Below are positions 36,033 through 46,619 of a stretch of 64,000 nt of DNA, one piece after another (position 1 is the stretch's first letter; each line of letters begins with the position of its first letter). Location: contig NC_049997.1 of NCBI RefSeq assembly GCF_000003815.2, positions 16,416,139 through 16,480,138 on the forward strand, read 5' to 3'. The notes under the pieces were generated by a model that searched no databases, was not told the origin of the DNA, and saw only the letters and a program-made list of their open reading frames with translations. The stretch is from Branchiostoma floridae (Eukaryota; Chordata; Leptocardii; Amphioxiformes; Branchiostomatidae). The position numbers and the translations under genes are program-made.

Positions 36033-39000
36033 GTATGTATGACGTCATTATTTTAAATAGTTTTGTACTTGACTTTTCCATAAACGATTTTACGGAACAG
36101 CAAAATAAAACAGCCGTTCTAGTTTGTTCCACATTAGCAAACTAAATGTTAAGTCTAGTGGTAGATGACCCACCCCGAGGTGTATATAGCAAGGACCGCA
36201 TATTTGCTATAAATACCGAATAAAATCACCGAGTGAGCGAAGCGTTGACACTGTGAACATTTCTGAAACAAAGAAACGTGCAACAAAACGAGCCTTCTTC
36301 TGACATAAAGGAAAGGTCGAACGAGGAATAGGAAAACAACAACCAAATCTAAACAAGCTTATTACTATAACATTTTTGTCGAAAACCTATACATGTAATA
36401 TTATATTCTTTAAGTGAACACTGTTAATTCTCGCCAATTTTGGGGCTGAGACATTTATGAGTGAGAGTATTGCTAACACACGCTTACGAACTTCCACTCA
36501 AACTAAATATAGTGCTCGCAGACATAAATTGATTAGACACCGGTAAACTTAATTACGATATCATTGGACCAAGCAACATCTGAACTCTCGCTCTGAATGC
36601 GCTAATATATATGGGCATGCAAAATGACCTATACAAGCTATCTAGTACATTTAGTGAATGTTATATGTTATATCTATGCTTTACAGCTACATTTTTGCAC
36701 CTAAGTGAGAAGAGAACATTGTATTACGTTAGTGCATTGATACAAAACGTGAAGAAAATTGATGAAATGATTGGGTAAAGTCTACTCGGCAAATTCCCTA
36801 CTCCATTTAGACTAGAATTATGTTTTTGTCCACTCACCCAGGGAAGGGTTCCTTCTCGTTTTGATAAGAAAATATTGAACGTCTTTTAGTACCACACTTC
36901 TCGTTCTTTAGTCGAGTGTTCTACTATGATAATGGACTAGACACATAACTCAATTGAAGTGCCTTATCTAGACAATAGCATACATTCAGGCTACTATGTT
37001 TATGTACAAACGTATCTATTTTAACCTTTAAACATTTTTACGAAGGACGTCTCTTATATTAATAAAGGAATTAAAGATTGCCTTCATATACATAATACAG
37101 CATAAACAATTCATTTATTATCTTTCCAGACCCAGCATGACCTTGACTGTAATTTTGACCGTGACGTCATCGATTGGAGCCCTGTCCAACTTGGTCATCT
37201 GCCTGGTGATCATCTGTGCGCATGCGCGCAACGTGCCATCTGATTGGTTCATGGGTAACCTGTCGTTCGTTGACCTGACCTTTGCCGGGGTCACCGTCCC
37301 CATCAGGTTGGCGAGGTACCTGCTGCGAGGCACGGGAATCTTCGGTAGGTGGCGCTTTTGAATAACCTCTAGAGTCAGGATTAGGGGTGGGTTTTTTGTT
37401 GCTGTTGGACCGGTCCAGAAAAATCAGTGGAGTGGTTTTTGGACCGATTAAAAAATTACCATAAACACATACGGCGGCATGCGTTCACGTGTTTGGAGGC
37501 TTACGGGTCCAAGAAAATAACAAGAGAAAAGTAGAGAAGACTCGACAGTCATTTTTGCCAAGTTTTTTTTTTTTCAGTCAAAATTGGTCTAAAACAGATG
37601 AATGTGTGTTGTTTACATGAAAATAGCATCTTAAATTACAGATATTTCACCAAACAGAATTTGTTTGTAGGGAAACGGACCATTGTTTTGAGTGTTGTCC
37701 ATTCACAAGTTTTCACAAAAAAATCAGGTTCAGATCCGAACCTGGACCTTACCTCCTGGATCTGGACCATACCTGGACCTAAATTTTCTGTACCGGTACC
37801 CACCCATATTACACACCCCTACCATCAACCCACTCCATTGTACTTCCATGAGTCGCCATTATACTTCCATGAGAAACTTGGCACGTAACCGTCCAAATGC
37901 GATGATACATACACGCGTTTTAATTAAAGCTCATTTACCGCAAGCGGGCTTAATCTAAACAAATGTCTCAATCAAAGTGGAATCGACGCCTTCACCGCTT
38001 GAAGCAATCGACCAAAGTATCTGCCATTGGGTTATAGATCTTAAGGACGGCCATGAGCGATGTTAGCATCAACAGGAAATGAACCCAAAGGCTTAAGATG
38101 AGAGTCTCAACTTGAAACGTTATCCATTAAACTGCCGTCTACGTGATAGGGACATCTATTAGGTTGGGCGACTTTGAGAGAGATCTCACAATATTGTGAT
38201 GGTGGTTGATGTACTGTAGGTATAGCCGCATTATTTATGATAGAAAACGATGTGTAGAGATTGTAGGCTTTTAGTCATTGTCAACATTGATCGTTACAAT
38301 GAAACGTCTAGCTAATGTATAAATGTATCTTATTTAACAAATTTCGCAGAACAAGATCTGTAAGGATTTAACAACGGTAATATCAATAGGGTGTGAAGAC
38401 CATAGTACGGTGGTTAGTGGCATTCCCTCTGGACAAAGAAGCTGTAAGCTCGGATACCGGATGTGTAGTTCACCTAACACGCACGCTACTGGAACGGGTT
38501 GCACTCCTTAGTACGGAACATTAAGTCGTGGGCAACTGTTTACTGTGCTCAAGGAAAAGAGCTAGAGGAATTTTCCAGTGCAATGAATAAACATGTAAAT
38601 ACTGTACATAGCGTCTATCTTCTCTGTCACAGCAATTGAACAGTATTTCTTCAGTGAGCTATTAAACTGTAGTTTCCATCGACTTATACGTAGTAGGCAN
38701 NNNNNNNNNNNNNNNNNNNNNNNNNNNNNNNNNNNNNNNNNNNNNNNNNNNNNNNNNNNNNNNNNNNNNNNNNNNNNNNNNNNNNNNNNNNNNNNNNNNT
38801 TCATTCACCCCTTATTATAGCAGACAATCAAAACGACTGTCAATATTACTACTTCTACTGTCAGTCAGTCAATACAGACCATGAGACTCAGCAAATAAAA
38901 AAAAAGTCAATATCACCATTAGAAAAACGTCAGTCCTGAGTCGATAAGTATTAGCTTTGCAATCCATAGAGCAATCATCTAAATGCTCTAGGTACGTTTT

Positions 39001-42000
39001 AGTTACGTTAGTGTACGTTTGCGTTAAGAGCACATTTACAGGCAATCGCAGGGGTAGTTATTCTTCCAAGGGATTTGATTTTTCTCTTTGGTTAATGCTA
39101 GTAAGTGCGTAGGCAGGAGGTATAGAAAATTACTGTGATAATCTTCTCCGTCGATCAGGATAAAGAAAAGTATTAGTTATCTGGCTACAAGTAAGAGCTA
39201 CGCCATTAAGTAAAGTGTTTCCTTAATGCACCTTCTTTAATCATGTCATCAAAGTAAATGGAGGGATCTATTGTGGGACTATTTCTAGTAGGGGAAATGT
39301 GCAATGCAGAAACTACGCCTCCAGTTACCATTCTGACAACTACTTGGCCCAATAATTAACGCTTTTGTTTGGAGGAGAGAAAGATGAACACAGCTAGAAG
39401 AGTAAAAATGCGATTACTATCATTGTGAAGTTGTGTTTTCTACATTCTTTTAACATTCTGAAGCCCTCGCAATTAAATTGAAAGTGTTTTATGACTTCCC
39501 GTTCGTTCATCGGAAACTAAACGATGTTTCAACCATAGTTTCATGTGAAATACAAATAGCCTGAGTGCTGGCCGATTAAGCTTGTAGTGTATTCTGCTAC
39601 AGCTTTATTTGTTCTCTTTTGCCTATTGTGTTTTGTGCAGTCCATTTTTGAGGACATGGGAGCAGTACTAGTGTTGGTGTTTTTTACTGTGTCACGGCAC
39701 TGTATTGGAGCCACTAAATCTCCTCAAACGCCATTTTCATCCACAACAAAGTCGTGTACCCATTTTTACACCAGGGTGGGGTGACGAAAGTTGTCTACAG
39801 TGCCTTTCCCGATAACACAAGATCGGTAGTACGACAGGATTCGAATACAAGACCTCTGGGTCAAACACCATACCGTTATAACGCCACACAATCGCGACCA
39901 TACTAATCGACTACAAGATACCTTAGGCTAATTTGCACGCAAACGCAAACCATGCTAATCTCTCCTTCTTGTTTTTTATAGGAGGACTTTTCGGCTGTAA
40001 GTTGTGCATGGTTCTGCCCAAACTCTGCCTGACCAACTCAGTCTTCACCATGCTGGCGATGGCGTACGAACGGTACCGCTCTACGGCCAAGTTCAATAAG
40101 CCAAAACTTACAGGTTTGCATTAGTACTCAATACTAGAATTTGTGTATACGCCATTTGTGCATGACCTTATTTCCTGTTTTCTCTCACGTGTCTATGACG
40201 TAGGAAAAATCCACCACGTTGGAATGGTAACTGCGTCATTGATGCATGGCCATATTTGGTGTTTTTCACTCGCGTGACCATGACGTAGTTAAGGTCCGTA
40301 ATGTTGGAACTTTAACTTACTTCATTTATGCATGGTCTTATTAGGTGTTTGCACATATGTAACTATGGCATAATAAAAGCCGCATACGCATTTGTGCATA
40401 GTCTTATTTAGTCTTTACAGTGCACTCTAGTGACTTTGACATAGGTACAGCCCGCCATGTGGGAAAGTTAACCACTGAACTCGGATTTGCACATATAATT
40501 ACGGTAAGATAATCATGACAAAACCAACCAATTAACCAACAAACCATCCAACGAAAGAACCAACCAACCAACTAACAAAAAACAACAACTTAATGTCTGG
40601 GGCCGCATCTGTAAGCGACACCTATACAGTACATTGTGAATCCGTCAGAATTGCCCTGAGGAAGTAGGTAGACGGTCACGTACAAAACGTCGACTGTGAG
40701 TTCATGTCATGGCTTGTGATTACAAACCATGTATCCTGTATGTATCCATATCTTTCATGTATATGTACACTTACAGGTTGCCAAACTGGCTCAATGCTCG
40801 TGCTGGTATGGTTCGTGTCGTGTATGCTGTGTCTGTACGACATCGTCAGTGGCAAGAACTATCTAATTGACATGGGAAACTCCACCGAACCTGCTCCAGT
40901 CTACATCACGGACTGCTGGTTTCCGGAATTAGGAGATGACAAGGTAGCATGATTATATATTGATCATTTAGGTCAAGTTCATCTAATCATATGGATGACA
41001 TCCGATCACATCAATATAAAAAGTAAGTTTGAAACAACGAAATGTTGTCAAGGTCATAGTTATGTACAGGTGTGCCGTCAGCTATATGACGGAGGCCGAT
41101 ACCGACTTCCAAACACCTTTGACCCATTGCTGACGTCACACTTCCGGTCTGCGCTTTGGGTCATTTGAACTTGAAAACGATCAGTACTGATCGAAAGCTT
41201 GTTGGTAAGCGCTCTATTTTGTTCATAGATTTTAGGTGTCAATTGTATCATAATACAACCTTCTTGACAAAGTTGAACATGTTTTTCAGGATGCATACTC
41301 GTACGTGTTCGCTGCACTTGGTGTAGCGACCCCTCTGATATCTATAGCCGTGTTCTACGCGCTCCTGGTTGGTGCCATCCGCACACGGGGGTTCCAGTCA
41401 CCCAACAACCCTCCCTCCAGCCCGCAGCAACAGCCGTCCGCAGAGGCCTCAACAGCAGCGTCTCCGGTAGCCAGGTGCGTAGTCTCGTTAAATCTCGTCA
41501 CGTCTCGTGTTGTCTCGTTACATCTCGTGTTCTCTTGTCTAGCCACGTCTCCTGCTTCGTTCAGGTACTCAGTTGGCGGCCAAGGCTAGTAGAATAGTAG
41601 TATTCTATACATATGAATGTAACTTTTAATAGCTCGGCCGCACTACAATGAAATTTCACACAGTTTGAGTACTACTTGATTGTGATTTTGTTTTGTTACA
41701 TACCAGATTTGGGGTTAGAAATACACATTTTGTTTTAAAAAAGTGGTTTTTATTTCACGTGTCTACGCCCAGGTGGAAACAAGACCGCCAATCATGATAT
41801 TCTAAAGGATGAAAGCTTACCCCATATTTATCATTTTTTCCCGAGGGTATTTTGTTTGAAATTAGGATTTCATTATTTTGGGGGGTCGAAAACATCTGAA
41901 ACGACTATTTTTTTTCCATTTTTTGGTTGAAAATACACCATAGTTAAAAACATTAAATGATTACACTCTAGACCAGTATCATGACGTCATAAAGGAACGA

Positions 42001-42955
42001 TATTTTGTGCCGTTCTCGTCCCCAGAGTGCGGACCATCAGGGTAGGCCGGTCGGTGTAGACCAGTGTCATGACGTCATAAACAGACGATATTTTTCTTCC
42101 CGTTCTTATTCCCAGAGTGCGGACCATCAGGGTGAGCCGGTCGGTGTCAGGCGGTATTCTGCACGAGATCAGACAGACCAACATGGTGGCGGCGCTGGTG
42201 GTGGTGTTCGTCTTGTGTTGGGTGCCGCTCTTCGTCCTGCCGGTAATGCAGGTAAGGAAACAAGAACCCACAAATGTTTTAGAGGAACAGGATTGAATGG
42301 AAACAAACCATTCATACTACAATGGACTGGTAGAACTGTCTATATATGTACCGTTGAATAGCCACAAGGAATGGGACCGAATGAATAAAAACATTAACAT
42401 GTACAAACGTTAAATCTATTTATACTCTGCTTTAAGGTATTTTTTTCAATTTCAAATTGTTTTGGAAGTTAGCTCTTATTTTAAAGGACATGATTCTCTC
42501 CGTATTTACATATGACATTATGTGCGATGCATGTTGTTTTAAGGGTGTTAGAGGATGAAAGTTTCCTGTCCCTGTAGCGTAAGCGACATGAATTCTGTGG
42601 ATTCGTGGGCAGGGTTCGAGAGACGGTGCTTAGTTGTAAATGCGTGTTATACCGAAGCCGCATTATACTACTGTAGTACTGTTAATGAATGAATTTTTTT
42701 TTTACCTCATTTGAGAATAACTGCTTTACCAACGTTTAACTTCTGATGCTTCAGGCGTGGACGGAGGACAGCGCCTCTAGCGACTCCTTCATACTGCAGC
42801 TGCACATGGTTTTGGTGACCGTACGGACGATTCTGGACCCCGTGATCTACACGTGCTCGTCCCGGGCGATGCTGTGCTGCAGGAAGCGGGGCAGGGTGGG
42901 GGAGGCTCCCGAGGACATACATTTAGGCGCCCGGGACACAGTCTCGGACTGTTAG
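35977..42955 (+). CDS. Class A (rhodopsin-like) GPCR, seven exons, 363 aa
   Basis: Seven-transmembrane receptor of the plasma membrane, expected to couple to G proteins. Joined exons: 35977-36032, 37130-37344, 39982-40113, 40777-40943, 41290-41474, 42116-42251, 42755-42955. All have GT/AG borders and compatible phases. Class A landmarks: N39 (1.50), D67 (2.50), C96 (3.25), ERY at 120-122 in place of DRY, W146 (4.50), ECL2 C181, P205 and Y213 (5.50, 5.58), F283 and CWVP at 286-289 in TM6, DPVIY at 325-329 in TM7. The N-terminus is short (about 21 residues, acidic, no glycosylation sequon). N169-S-T in ECL2 is a sequon. The third inner loop is Pro/Gln/Ser-rich. CC at 338-339 may be palmitoylated. 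Arg at 7.45 is unusual. ERY and ILDPxxY recall prostanoid receptors, but the ligand cannot be named. The start has a good context (GAACATGG). Confidence 0.9.
36033..37129 (+). other. GPCR intron 1
   Basis: AT-rich, with no repeat or further exon recognised. The donor GTATGT is followed at once by a TGACGTCA palindrome at about 36040. Confidence 0.65.
37130..37344 (+). CDS. GPCR exon 2 (TM1-TM2)
   Basis: Acceptor TCTTTCCAG, donor G|GTAGGT. Encodes TM1 with GALSN (N1.50) and TM2 with LSFVDL (D2.50). Starts after two codon bases and ends after one. Confidence 0.92.
37382..37821. mobile_element. hAT-like MITE family M2 in GPCR intron 2
   Basis: About 440 bp bounded by TAGGGGTGGG on the left and CACACCCCTA on the right. 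Inside are 'ggaccggtccagaaaa', 'accattgtt-tgag', 'ccattcacaagttttcaca', 'ggttcagatccgaacctggacc' and 'ctgtaccggtacccaccc'. TIRs of the YAGGGGTG type are typical of hAT elements, but an 8-bp target duplication is not clear. Relatives are at 49729, 53347 and 54345. Confidence 0.65.
38390..38575 (+). mobile_element. tRNA-derived SINE family D
   Basis: The head 'catagtacggtggttagtggc' is box A-like. The body has 'ggaacattaagtcgtgg-c' and 'tgtgctcaaggaaaagagc', also found at 55186-55260. It lies in GPCR intron 2, beside a gap. Confidence 0.55.
38700..38799. other. Assembly gap (100 N) in GPCR intron 2
   Basis: Exactly 100 Ns. It lies between exons 2 and 3, whose phases match, so no coding exon need be missing. 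Confidence 0.98.
39765..39905 (-). mobile_element. SINE family A fragment, minus strand
   Basis: The reverse complement carries 'gtggcgttataacggta', 'acccagaggtcttgtattcgaatcc' and 'cttgtgttatcgggaaaggcact', the tRNA-like head of the family seen at 28711. Truncated; in GPCR intron 2. Confidence 0.65.
39982..40113 (+). CDS. GPCR exon 3 (ECL1-TM3, ERY)
   Basis: Encodes C3.25 and, exactly 25 residues later, R3.50 within YERY. The acceptor is a tandem NAGNAG (TAGGAG), so the exon can begin at 39982 or 39985 in frame, adding or dropping one Gly. Donor CAG|GTTTGC. Confidence 0.92.
40599..40700 (+). repeat. Hammerhead-bearing repeat family H, fragment
   Basis: Reads 'tggggccgcatctgtaagcgacacctat', 'gaatccgtcagaattgccctgagga', 'gtagacggtcac' and 'aaaacgtcgac'. 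CUGAGGA keeps the CUGANGA pattern, but stem II and GAAAC are damaged. Lies in GPCR intron 3. Confidence 0.65.
40777..40943 (+). CDS. GPCR exon 4 (TM4-ECL2)
   Basis: Acceptor CACTTACAG, donor AAG|GTAGCA. Carries W4.50 and the ECL2 cysteine within ITDCWF, with one N-glycosylation sequon. Confidence 0.9.
41075..41225 (-). repeat. Dispersed repeat D, minus copy in GPCR intron 4
   Basis: The reverse complement matches 12720-12875 block by block: AGCGCTTACCAACAAGCTTT, GATCAGTAC, 'tgacccaaagcgcagaccggaagtgtgacgtcagcaatgggtcaaa', and 'gaagtcggtatcggcc'. Confidence 0.75.
41290..41474 (+). CDS. GPCR exon 5 (TM5 and inner loop 3)
   Basis: Acceptor GTTTTTCAG, donor AG|GTGCGT. TM5 contains P5.50 in ATPLIS and Y5.58. 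The exon continues into a Pro/Gln/Ser/Ala-rich loop. Confidence 0.9.
41970..42147. repeat. 88/90-bp tandem duplication across the exon 6 acceptor
   Basis: Copy 1 is 41970-42057 and copy 2 is 42058-42147. Both run from 'agaccagt-tcatgacgtcataaa' through a CCCAG acceptor and 32 bases of exon 6 sequence to 'ccggtcggtgt'. Copy 1 keeps the acceptor at 42024-42025 but reads into TAG after 11 codons. Copy 2 is the functional exon border. Confidence 0.88.
42116..42251 (+). CDS. GPCR exon 6 (TM6)
   Basis: Acceptor TTATTCCCAG, donor CAG|GTAAGG. Encodes FVLCWVP, the TM6 toggle-switch motif. Its first 32 bases and the preceding intron end are duplicated at 41970-42057; the upstream copy has a stop codon in frame, so only this copy yields a full receptor. 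Confidence 0.92.
42755..42955 (+). CDS. GPCR exon 7 (TM7, C-terminus, stop)
   Basis: Acceptor TGCTTCAG; TM7 holds ILDPVIY (DPxxY at 7.49-7.53), a Cys pair in helix 8, and a short tail ending at TAG 42953-42955. Confidence 0.92.
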   Translation, partial: AWTEDSASSDSFILQLHMVLVTVRTILDPVIYTCSSRAMLCCRKRGRVGEAPEDIHLGARDTVSDC

Positions 42956-44687
42956 CAACCAAGCAACAGTAATTCGAAGCAGAAAAAAAATTAGATCTCT
43001 ACAAGAAAATTTCATGACGATACACAACTCCATATGTCTGTTCGCGGTTAGAAGTGCGCATGGGCAAAGAGATGCATTCTGGGTGATACGTTTCGCGGAC
43101 CGTGACCTTTGACATATCACCCACAATGCATCATATTGTCAATGCGCACTTTAAACCCCGAACCGGCTTATTGGAAAATTTGTATCGATAACTATAAATA
43201 CATGTACCTACAAAAGGCTTTTCTGAATGAACATGTCAAAGGAAACAGTTAGTTATTTCTTAACGAATGCAAAAGTTTGTCAGGTAACAACATTTCTACG
43301 ATTCAGGTAGTATCCACTACCTTACGTTAGTGACTGAATACAAGTACACTGTAGTAGTGAATGGAAGATTATCTGGTACAATCTACTTCCGAAAGTTAGT
43401 GGATGTTACCTGAAATATCTGACCGTTTACAAATTCTATCTAGTTGCTTGAGCAACGTTTGTCGTGCGTATCTTATAAACTGAATCTTTAGTGTTCATGG
43501 ACAAAATACTACTGATACAAAACAGAAGAAAGTACTCAAATCAAAATTCAATGACAGTACGCATGTTCATATCAAGGAGGATTAAACTTGTTCATATCAA
43601 TTGGAAATTTTGCAGAGATAGCTATAGATATAAATGAATGAATAAATTCGACTAAGATCATGTACTGGGAAAATTTTAGAATGAAGCTGTCGCTTATCCC
43701 ATTAAGGTTTAGCAATGCGGCTAAGAGCGCCGCCTAGCGACGTGTTGTGCAAAAGCACATAGAATTTCATCTTGCGAACTAAGATGTTTTTCAAACGTTT
43801 TGAATGTCAAAAGCGGCAAAAGGCTTCTGAAGCATGTACCATTCAAGATTTTAGAATAAACAATAATGTACAAAAGAAAATGTACAAAAATACACTTTTG
43901 CCAAAAATAATCGCGAATATGAAAATAGTCAGTAAACATATCCCAAAAAACTGAGGAGATATGCAACTTCTTGCCATATTGAATGCAAGTAACAGACTAT
44001 ATTGTATATATTTTTGTAATATAACGTTTGAAACGAAGTACTATAGACACATTGGGAAATCTTTGTAAATAATTCAATTGTACATATTAATATATACAAG
44101 TGACGATTTTATTTAGTCAATGTACATACCGTTGTAACTGTACTTAACATCAAATTACGGGTAGTCGGTAGACCTTAACTTTTTAACTCTAGAGATCTGA
44201 AATTAAAGGCAGATGTAAATAAGGAAGAAATAAATAATGTGTAGGATGTAGGAATTGCTTGTTCTTCTTTCTCAATCCATGCTTGATAGCGTAATAATCA
44301 GATTTCATAAATTCAAAATCATATCAATTAGATATTCCTTTGGAGAAACTTAAAGTCGTATCTTTATGTTGCTGTATTTGCAATTAAGAAAACGTAAAAT
44401 GAGAAATCTGCATGCATAAACATATTAATTAGCATAAATCTATATATAGTGCTCGACCCTCGGCCTGCTTCCATGTTGTTTGCATGTGACGTCAACATGA
44501 CGTATAAGTTTACATAATGGACTTGCATTTTGATATTATTGCAATTCCGGGGTTATAATTACATGTCTAAATTTTTACATTATCTACGAACTTCCAGGTT
44601 GTATCATCCAGTATGGCGGTTGATACTTACTTCACGATCACGTCAGTGCAAATTGCATCCTTATTAAATCACGTGCAGTTTTGAGAC
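42956..44687 (+). other. GPCR 3' UTR and downstream flank
   Basis: AT-rich non-coding sequence. AATAAA at 43641-43646 is a candidate poly(A) signal, and others follow. A reverse-complement pair 'gtagtatccactac' / 'gtagtgaatgg...agtggatgttacc' lies near 43308-43410. No further exon was seen. Confidence 0.5.
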
Positions 44688-45009
44688 TTAACCCTATTCA
44701 GACCGGGCTTTTTTGGTCATCCCTGGACCGGGGGGGGGCTTTTGAGGCCCTCCTTTTCTAAGTCCTATAACTCTAAAACGACGTACCGTAGGACCACCAA
44801 ATTTTCAGGACATGATTTTGACATAATATCTGACAAGTATGTGACGTTTGACGTTACGTTGACGTAAGATGACGTAATTATGACGTCATCAATTTGATTA
44901 TATTGGCCAAACCCATGAAAAATGGGTATTCTCAGAAAACTTCAAGTTATGCTGCAAAAATGTAACAACAAGTGCAGATAACAGAATAATAATGTTAATT
45001 ACGACTTGC

Positions 45010-45061
45010 GTTGCCAATAGCAACATCAATGACGTCAATATGACGTCATAAAATGACGTCA
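45010..45061. promoter_or_regulatory. X-box-like site followed by three CRE palindromes
   Basis: GTTGCCAATAGCAAC at 45010-45024 is followed by TGACGTCA at 45030-45037, 45041-45048 and 45054-45061. All lie inside the piggyBac-type element. Further TGACGTCA copies are at 44881 and 45292. Motifs are seen directly; factor binding is inference. Confidence 0.4.
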
Positions 45062-45462
45062 TGCACATCTAAGATACGAGTTGGGCTCCGCCATATTATA
45101 TCCACCACATTGAATTTTTAAAAATACTTTTTTTGCAACAAATAATCACAAAGGGCAATGGAAATAGACTAAATTCATTCATTTAGATGGTTTTTGATGA
45201 AAAAATACCAGGTTGTTACAAATTTTAAGGGATAATTAGCTTGTTATTCTTGATCTGGCCATTCGGTCCGCCATCTTGGATTTTGGGATGATGACGTCAT
45301 CAAATTAGCATAATTTATGCATATATAATTATGAAAGATATGCTGAATAATATAAGATTTTATTTATGTAACAAAATCGCAGTAATATAGCAAATAAATG
45401 TGAAAAATACATTGTTAGAACCAAAAATAGTGATTTTTGGCAAAACTGCATGTCAACAAACG

Positions 45463-45476
45463 GTTGCCATGGCAAC
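45463..45476. promoter_or_regulatory. Perfect palindromic RFX X-box in the piggyBac-type element
   Basis: GTTGCCATGGCAAC is an exact palindrome matching the ideal RFX X-box. It lies in the right half of the transposon. Confidence 0.4.
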
Positions 45477-46061
45477 AAGAAAAAATGGAAAATTTGTCAA
45501 ACTTCGCGAAATTTTTGCCAACAATATTTTAGGAAAACTCACCAAATTTGGTGGCTCTAGCGTAAGCCGTTCTGGCGTTATAGGGCATCGAAGTTAGCGC
45601 GGGCCTCAAAAGCCCCCCCCCGGTCTGAATAGGGTTAAGCAGCTTTACATGCTGTAATGTACTAAAATATTCCATGTAGACTGCTTTTAATAATGCAAGA
45701 TTTATGTATCCAGAAGTGATTAAAATCATTGAATTTTTAAAGGACTTCATTTTCGCGTCATCCTTGGAGAATCTAGGAGTGTCAATACTTTTAGTTTCAT
45801 GAAGTGGACAAGCTAGTTAGTGTTCAAGTTTTCTTTTCTGCCCTTGTAGTGCCTAGTGGTATATAGGCCGGCAAGTTTCCTTGCTGTCTCAGTTGCAGGG
45901 TGTTTTTATAGTGAGGGGTTTCTATCCAGTACATTTAACTTGCCCAAAGCACCCCCTCGAACATGGAACCCTCATTTGACTTCCGAAAGACCGATGCAGC
46001 CCCAACCAAGATACCCAACCCAGAATTGAACCAGGGTCTCCTACATGAAGTTACCAACTAA

Positions 46062-46616
46062 GGCCACAGCAAGTAAATTTTATGGATGACATCCTCTGCA
46101 GACTGCAAAAATAGTGCGATAGGGCGGAAAAAAAACAAGATGGGTGAAAAAAAACAAGATGGCTACATATTCAAAAATAGGCACCATAAAGCTGTGATGA
46201 CTGTTGTAAACAGAATTAAAGGGACAAAACATGGTATCGGAGCCAACAGAGCATTCATTCGTGTATTTAAGACATGTACTGGTGTGGTAAAAGTGACACT
46301 AGTGTGGTAGACTGGCATCACCAACAAAGTTGACACCGTAGCTTCCATATTGGTGTCCCTTTTACAACTATCCAATAAGTTTCATTTCTACAACTATTTG
46401 TACAGTCCTGGGTACCTCGCAAGTGTCACTTCTACAAGTACAAGTACAAATGTATTAGGCTACAACACAATATATTTGCTCATACTGTAATTTTGGTACT
46501 TTATCGTCATGTTGACCATCCCTGCAGAAGAAGAAAAATCTTGTTTTTTTCTTCTGAAATCAGGCGAAAATTAACGCGCGCGCTGATGTCATCCATAAAA
46601 TTTACTTGCTATGGCC
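46062..46616. mobile_element. Harbinger-like MITE with TAA target duplication
   Basis: 555 bp. Left TIR begins GGCCACAGCAAGTAAATTTT and the reverse complement of the right end begins GGCCATAGCAAGTAAATTTT; both continue ATGGATGACATC. Flanking TAA at 46059-46061 and 46617-46619 fits the three-base TWA duplications known for PIF/Harbinger. The interior lacks a transposase. Confidence 0.8.
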
Positions 46617-46619
46617 TAA

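Larger units (their letters stand above)
44688..45638. mobile_element. Non-autonomous piggyBac-type element with TTAA ends
   Basis: The element is 44692-45634 (943 bp), flanked on both sides by TTAA (44688-44691 and 45635-45638). It begins CCCTATTCAGACCGGG and ends with the exact inverse. The inverted similarity extends about 110 bp inward (GGCTTTTGAGGCCC, CCTATAAC, ACCACCAAATTT). TTAA target duplications and CCC-starting TIRs are hallmarks of piggyBac. No transposase frame is present, so it would need one in trans. The left TIR has an extra 25-bp segment that repeats GGACCGGG. Confidence 0.88.
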
